Below, piece after piece: positions 1 through 6,500 of a stretch of 7,345 bases of DNA (its first letter is position 1; each line of letters starts with the position of its first letter). Under the pieces are notes generated by a model, which saw nothing but the letters and a program-made list of their open reading frames with translations, was not told the origin of the DNA and did no database searches. The stretch lies in the NCBI GenBank assembly GCA_949093475.1, contig CARXAY010000061.1, positions 1 to 7,345 on the forward strand. Reading direction: 5' to 3'. Source of the DNA: an uncultured Oscillospiraceae bacterium (lineage in GTDB: Bacteria > Bacillota > Clostridia > Oscillospirales > Oscillospiraceae). The position numbers and the translations under genes were made by a program.

Positions 1-576
1 CTCCTCCACACCGACCCACTGCTCGCTTTGGGGAGTCATTACAACACGGACAATGGATGCCATGACAGGGGCAAAGGTGTACTCAATATAGTTGTGGTTG
101 GCTTCGCTGACATCGCTGGGAATTGAAGGCTTCGTTCCGTTGGGTTGAAGTTCAGTCCAGTTCCGATTGTCATTCAAAGGACTATTGGCCCAACCACTGA
201 CCACGTTCTTATTGTCGCCAAGGGTCAAATCACCGACAGGGCCAGTATAGTATTCGACCTTGTAAGAAGCGGGAAGGGATACCTTGTGGGAATCATTTCC
301 TTCATCTTCCTCAAGGAAGCCGATATTGACCTTGTTAATGAGTTTGGGTTTGGGTGTGTAGGTGTTGCCATCCAGCGTACCATCCAAAGCGACAGCCACC
401 CACGGGGCGTCATGGTAGGTGTTCTTCTGCCAATCGCACCAGATACTCTTGCCGGTGGAGGTGCTGACCCCTGTTCGTTGGCCGTTGTTGATGCGGGAGA
501 CCGGGTCGGCATTGGAACTGTAAGATGCCATAGCAAAGGGGATGCCTGTGCCGGAGGTGTTCAACGCGATGTTGTC
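1..576 (-). other. Domain: C-terminal-side discoidin-like module 6, truncated by window edge
   Basis: Residues 2257-2448. NIALNTSG, AMASYSSNADPVSRINNGQ and SIWCDWQKNTYHDAPWVAVAL are followed by INKVNIGFLEED, LPASYKVEYYTGP and IVRVVMTPQ. This resembles the long galactose-binding-like module found after the core in some Gram-positive beta-galactosidases, with the PASYKVEYY strand especially typical. The last strands are cut off by the window edge. What follows (more modules, a cell-wall anchor or a stop) is unknown. Confidence 0.65.
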
Positions 577-3500
577 AAGGTTTTCCGTGGCCGTGTCCAC
601 GCGGACAGAGGCGGAAGCCTTGACCCGGTCGATGCCTACGATGTCGCCTTCCAGCTCCACCGTGCCTTCGGCGGCAAAGTCGGCGGCGGTGAGAGCGGCC
701 TTTGTGGCGTCGTCCTTGACGTACCACTTGGAGACGGTGCGCCGGCCGCTGGTGCCGTCGTCAAACTGAACGGTGACGATTTCGGGCAGGGAGGGGAGCA
801 CGCCCACGGCGGTGACCATGGAAATGCTGTCCACCGACTGAGAGTAGGCGAACTTCAAGGTGGCGGTGGGCTTAAGGGAGGGATCGGAAAGCAGGTCGGG
901 ATCGACCGTGCCGGTGAGGGGGCGGGTCTTTTTCTGGGGGAAGTTGTACCAATCGGCGGGCACGTCATCCCAAGTGACCTCCACCTCCATGGGCAGACCG
1001 TCGGCGGAGTTGGTGAGGGCCATGACCGTCTTGGGCAGGTCGCCGGTGGGGTCGATGCCCGGCTGGACGGGAACGGTGACGGTTCGGAAGGAGGTGATCT
1101 TAGCGTCGGTCTTAAAGATGGTGAAGGTGGCCGCCGCCGCGCCCTGATATTTCGTTGTATCCTTGGCGCGGGCGTAGATGTAGGCCGTGCCGGGGTCTTT
1201 GTTGTTCTCGTAACCCAGCTCGTAGTCCACGCCCTTCACCAAAGTTTTGCCCCGCAGGGTGACGGTGACCGTTGCGCCCTCCGTTCCGATGCCCGGACGG
1301 ATGCCCACGTTTTTCCACTCAAACTCGTTGGGCTCAACGGTGATGGTGGCCTCGGAGAGGTCGATCTTGCCGGAGTCAGGATTCGTCACGACACGCAACT
1401 CGCCAATGGCCATATCTTTGTCCGGAACACCGCCGTAAGAGCCAAGGGCATAAAGCCGGACATATTTGGCGGTGACAGCCTTGTCAAACATGGCGATTTG
1501 CCAAGCGTTTTGGTTTTCAAAGCGTCCTGTAGCAACGGTGGTAAAGGCGCTGTCATCGTCAGTGGTATTGCTGACCTTGACCTCATAGTCGCTAATGCGG
1601 CCGTTCGAGCTGTCACTTCTGGGATACTGGCGAAGGGCGACCAGTTGAGTGGGTTCTTGCAGGGTCAGCTGAATGTAATTCTGATGGTAAGTTTCGATGT
1701 TGTTGCCCTGAAGGACGTTCTCTTGGCCAGTGCCGTTGCTGCAACCTGCATAGCGGCTGTGCCAGTGAGTGCTGGTATTGCCGTCGATCACGTTGTCGTC
1801 CGGGCCGTCAGCGCCGCTTTTGGCCTCACTGGGGGCAAAAACGGTGGTTTGGGCGTAGGGGTAGTCAAGGGTGTCGTCATTGGCGGGAAGCTCGTCGAGC
1901 GCCTCCAGCTGAACGGTGTAGACCTCGCGCTGGGCGTGGTTCTCCGACTCGGTGACAAGGATGATCTTGCTGTCCTTGTTCTCGGGCAGGATGGTCACGG
2001 CCACGTTGTACTGGCTGATGGGGTTGATCACGCCGTTGATGGCGGAGGTCTTGATGCTCTTGGCAGCCAGCTGGGTTTCGGAGACCGGTTGGCCGTTGAT
2101 GTTCATGCCGTCCAGCTCGGCGGTAGAGCCGACGGGGAAGACGGGCGTACCGGAGATCAGCTCCGCTTCCGCCAAGCTGACCTCGCTGGCAAAGGCCAGC
2201 TTGATATAGAACGCGGATTCAAGGCCGTTGAAGTTGTAGGTCACGGTGTGGCCTTCCGTGGTGGGCCGGACGGAGCGAGGCGTCCAGCTTCCGTCCATGC
2301 CGGTGGGGGAGACGTACAGGGTCATAACAGAAGAGGCGGGAGGAGTGCTGTCATAGATCAGCTTGATCTTGCTCATAGCCAGCGGAGTGTTGTAGTAGAA
2401 GACCACGTCGCCGCTGCCCGTCCAAGAGGTGCTGGCGTCGCCGTCGCGGATCGCCTGAAGGGGCTGGGAATCCGCGCCGTTCAAGGTCAAGGTGTCGGCC
2501 TTGGAGGAGTTGTTGTCTCCTTCAACCACTTCGCCGACAGCCACGCGGATGGTGGCGGTGACGTTGTAGATCTCGCCAAAGACCTCCGCCGTGCCGTTGA
2601 CGATGACCTTGCCCGCCTTCCTAAAGAGCTTGGCCAGCTCCTCGGGGTCTTCGGGCAGATCCCAATCCACCTCGAACTGGGCGGAAACCACCGTGCCGTC
2701 GGCCATAACGGCGGGACGGGCGGCGGGCAGAGAGGGAACTTGACCCACCTGAACGGCGGCGGAGTAGTTGAGCAGGGCGGCCACATCGTCCAGCACCACC
2801 ACGCCCACGGAAACGGGGATGGTGTAGCCGGGGATGGTGATCGTGCCGGCAATGGCAAAATCACCTATCTGGCCCAAAAGGGCGCTGTCGTAGTCCTTCC
2901 ACTGAATGTTCCCGGTTACCGTCTTGCCGTTGCCCAGAGTAACGGTAGTCGTTGTGGGCAGGTCAAGCTCGGCGTTGAGCTGGACGTAGATGGTCTTGGA
3001 CAGGTCATAGCTCACGGGGGCAGTTCCGCCGGTCTCGGCGGTCACGCCGCCGGTGGAAACGGTGACGGCGGAGGGAGTGAGGCCGGGGGAGGTGGCGGTG
3101 ACGGTGAAAGAGCCCTCGTCCTTGGTGGACTGGATAATGGCCACCAGACGGCCCGCGCCCGCCTTACGGGTGTCGGATTGATAGGAGGTGTGGTCGCCCT
3201 GAACGCCGTTGTCCATGCCGACCAGAACGCCATCGCCGGTGACGGAGACCTTGATCTGATTGTCTGCGCTATTGACGATCTCACCCTTGGCGTCCACCAC
3301 GTCGATGGTGACGTAGGAGAGGTCGCGGCCGTCGTTCTTGATGGTCTTGCGGTCGGCAGTGGTCACCAGTGTCTTTGCCCCGTCAGTGGTGCGAACCACA
3401 TCCCGGCCCACGGTGTCGGTGATCTCGGTGACCCCGTCAGCCTGATAAGCCTTGACCTCCAGTTTGCCCGACTCATAGGGAACGTTAAAGGTGGCATAGA

Positions 3501-6500
3501 GGGACTCGTCCTCAGAGTTTTGACGGTAGCAGCCGGTGCCGCTGGTGAAGGTGCGGTAGGTATAGAGCCCGCCATTGGAACGCTGCTCGGTGGAAGCCGC
3601 TGTGCCGACCTCGCGGCCGTTCAGGTATACCTTTACGACAGGGGCGTTGGAGTATACCACCACCTCCACCTTGCCGTTGCTGTCCAGCATCAGGTCTTGC
3701 TCGTCCCAAGTGGGGAGAACGTGGAGGGTGGTGCTGTCGTCCTCCATCCACATGGCGCGGTACATATAGTAGCTGTCCTTGGGGATGCCGTTGGTGTCGA
3801 TGATGCCGAAGAAGGAGCTCTTGGCAATGTTGTCGTTGTAGTCTGGCCGCACGCCGGTGGAGTTCCAAGGGGTAGGTTCGCCAATGTAGTCAAAGCCCGT
3901 CCAGACATATTCACCGGCGTTGTAGTCGAAGCGGATGGTGCGCCACCACGCTTCGCTGGCAACAGAACCCCAACCCACAGAACTCTTATCATAGGAGGTC
4001 AGACGGTAATCGCCGTGGCCGCCATCACTGTTGGAATTCTTGCGGTCATAAACACCGCGGCTGTTGACCGCGGAAGCGGTTTCAGAGCCATACATCTTCC
4101 AGCCGAGGTTGTGTGCAGAGGTCAACGTACCAGCAGGGGCGTAGTTGTAACCCACCACGCCGTCAGCCTCATGCAGGAGCTGGTCGATCTGATGCAGCGT
4201 ATTGCTGGAATCGCCGGGATTCTTGTTGTTGTCGCCCATGGTGAGGGGGCGGGTGCGATCCATCGCCTGCGTCCACTGGATGATGTTGCTGGCAATGGAA
4301 GGATATTGGGCAGTAGAGCCGCTTGTTTGTGTTGTAAGCTCATTGCCGATGCTGTACATGATCACGCAGGGGGAGTTTTGGTCGCGGCCCACGGTGGTCT
4401 CTACCACCAGCTGCGCCCAAGTGATGCCCTCGCCGCCGAAAACGGTGTTCGTGTCGGCGATCTGGACGTTGAACCAACGTGCAAAGTCGTTGGAGTTGCC
4501 GTTTTTGTAGGCAGTCCACATATCAAAGAATTCGTCGATGATGAGAATGCCCTTGCGGTTGCAGATCTCGATCAGCTCGTCCGCGGCGGGGTTGTGGGTG
4601 ACGCGGATGGAGTTGCAGCCCATCTCCATGAGGATGTCCACCTGACGCTCCAGCGCCCGATACCACGCCTCCGAACCCAGCGCGCCCTGGTCGTGGTGCT
4701 GGCAGACGCCCTTGAGCTTCACGTTCTCGCCGTTGAGCTTGAAACCGTCGTTGACAGTGAATTCAATGGTGCGGAAGCCGAACTCGGTCTCGTAGGTGTC
4801 CACTACTGTGCCGCCCTGCTTGACGGTGGTCACCAAAACGTAGAGGTTGGGCTCGCCCTTGTCCCAAGAGTTCCAGAGCTTGGGGTTCTGGACGCTGATG
4901 GTCTGCGCCACCGAGGCGGAAGCTCCGGCCACGGGGCTGACGGTGGCGGCGGAGGAGGTCTCGGCGAACTTTGCGCCCTTTTCATAGGTCGCGGCGTTCA
5001 GCTCATAGATGGCCTGCTCCACCGTCACGCTGGCGTTGGAGGCGGCGTCGTTCTGCACGGTGGTATTGATGTTCACCATCCAGCTGTTGCCGCTGCTATT
5101 GACGGGGTTGACGTAGGTGCCGTACCGGGCCACGTGGACGGGGTTGGTGACGGTGAGGTTCACACTGCGGTAAAGGCCGCTGCCCGAATACCAACGGCTG
5201 GTGGGGACGGCGTTGACCACCTTGACCGCAATCACGTTCTCGCCGGTGTAGTTCATATACTCGTTGGGCAGGACGAAGGAGAACGGCGTATAGCCGTAGT
5301 GGTACTCGCCCAGCTTGTGGCCGTTGAGGTAGACGTCGGTGTCCATGTACGCGCCGCCAAAGTCGATGGAGACGGTCTTATTCTCCCAAGAGGGGTCGAC
5401 GGTGAAGCTCTTGCGGTACCAGCCGGTGCCGCCGGGGAGGTAGCCGCTTTCGTCGTCGCACGAGCCGCTGTACTCCTGCTCGATGCTGAAGTCGTGGGGG
5501 AGGTTCAAGGTGCGCCAAGCGGAGTCGTTAAAGACCTGCGCCTCCGCGCCGGACACGTCGCCCAGATTGAACTTCCAGTTTTCGTCGAAGTTCACCTTGC
5601 GCGCATCGCCGGAGTAGCTGTTGATGGGGATGGTCTCCACCTCGGAAGAGGCCTGCCCGCCGCTTTCGGCCACAGCCGCGCGGGAGATGGTGATCAGCTC
5701 ATAGAAGGTGGGGGTGACGTTGCCCCAAGTGAGCTTGATCTCGGCCACGCCGGTGATGTCCTCGTTGATGGGGGTCTGGTTCAGGCCGCCGGAGAGGGTC
5801 GCCAGCTCTTGGAACTGCGTTTCGCCCACGGGGCGGATGGAGAGCTTGACGCCGCTGGTCTCGCCTTGGACGAGGTTGATCTGACCGATGGAGGTCTCGT
5901 CGGAGAGACGGTAGACGAGGCTGCCGGAGGTCACGCCGTCCATGTTGGGCTTGAAGCCGGTGGTCAGGTCGCCGTCGCGCATTTTGTCGGGGGTGAACTC
6001 CGCGCTGGGCTCGATGGGGTCGGCCACGATGGTGGCGTCGCTGTAAGCGGAGACGTACTCCGCTTGGGCGGTGTCGCCGCCGTTGATGACGATCTCGTTC
6101 AATTCCAACCAGCGGCCGCTGAAATCATCGGTAAAGAGAACACGCAGATAGCGGGCGTTTTGAGGGGTGACAAGCTCGCTGTAAAGGGACTTGTAGTTGG
6201 GGTATGTGCTGATGTTTACCCAGCCGCCTTCGGTGTCGTTGCCGGCAGAGGTGCTGGCATTGGCGGAGGTGTCAATGGTGATCACATCCGTCCAAGGGCC
6301 GTCTGGGCTTGCAGCGATCTGCACCTTGGCGTGACGGGGATAGTCCATCTGGGTGTCCTGAACGATGAGGCGCAGATCCCGGATCTGGCGGGTCTGCCCC
6401 AGATCGTAGGTGACGTGTTGGCCGCTGACTTGGGGGGCGCAGAACTTGGCCTTGGTGTCCACATCGCCGTCAAACCAACGGCCGGTCGTGCCCAGCTTTC

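Larger units (their letters stand above)
3748..4758 (-). other. Domain: GH2 catalytic TIM barrel
   Basis: Residues 863-1199. Conserved elements in order are FKLNGENVKLKGVCQHHDQG, NSIRVTHNP, GILIIDEFFDMW, CVIMYSIGNEL (acid/base E1002), RPLTMGDNN, GYNYAP (Y1066, N1067, Y1068), WKMYGSETAS (nucleophile E1088), EYVWTGFDYIGEP (W1148) and DSYYMYRAMW. All residues expected for a retaining GH2 mechanism are present. The two catalytic glutamates are 86 residues apart, plausible for a GH2 enzyme. The family hydrolyses terminal beta-linked sugars with retention of configuration. Beta-galactosidase is the best guess; beta-mannosidase or a related specificity cannot be excluded from sequence alone. Confidence 0.93.

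Noticed and set aside
588..3120. Recurrent ggtgacggtga-like and ggcggtgacgg-like words on the plus strand, resembling a dispersed DNA repeat
   Set aside because: They are the complement of codons for Thr-Val-Thr and Val-Thr-Ala in beta strands of Ig-like domains. Spacing is irregular and flanks differ, so they reflect protein structure, not a DNA repeat or CRISPR array.
4339..4350. Beta-glucuronidase identity for the GH2 enzyme
   Set aside because: The acid/base motif is SIGNE and the nucleophile motif GSETAS, as in beta-galactosidase-type members. I did not see the Asn-x-Lys motif that recognises the glucuronate carboxylate.
225..4510. About a dozen short open frames of 63-125 codons on both strands
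   Set aside because: All lie in other frames over the GH2 gene, have skewed Pro/Arg/Ser or Val/Met composition and match nothing recognisable.
3748..4758. Possible frameshift or pseudogene within the long gene
   Set aside because: I followed the minus frame across the window without a stop or register change. Catalytic glutamates and all barrel motifs are intact.
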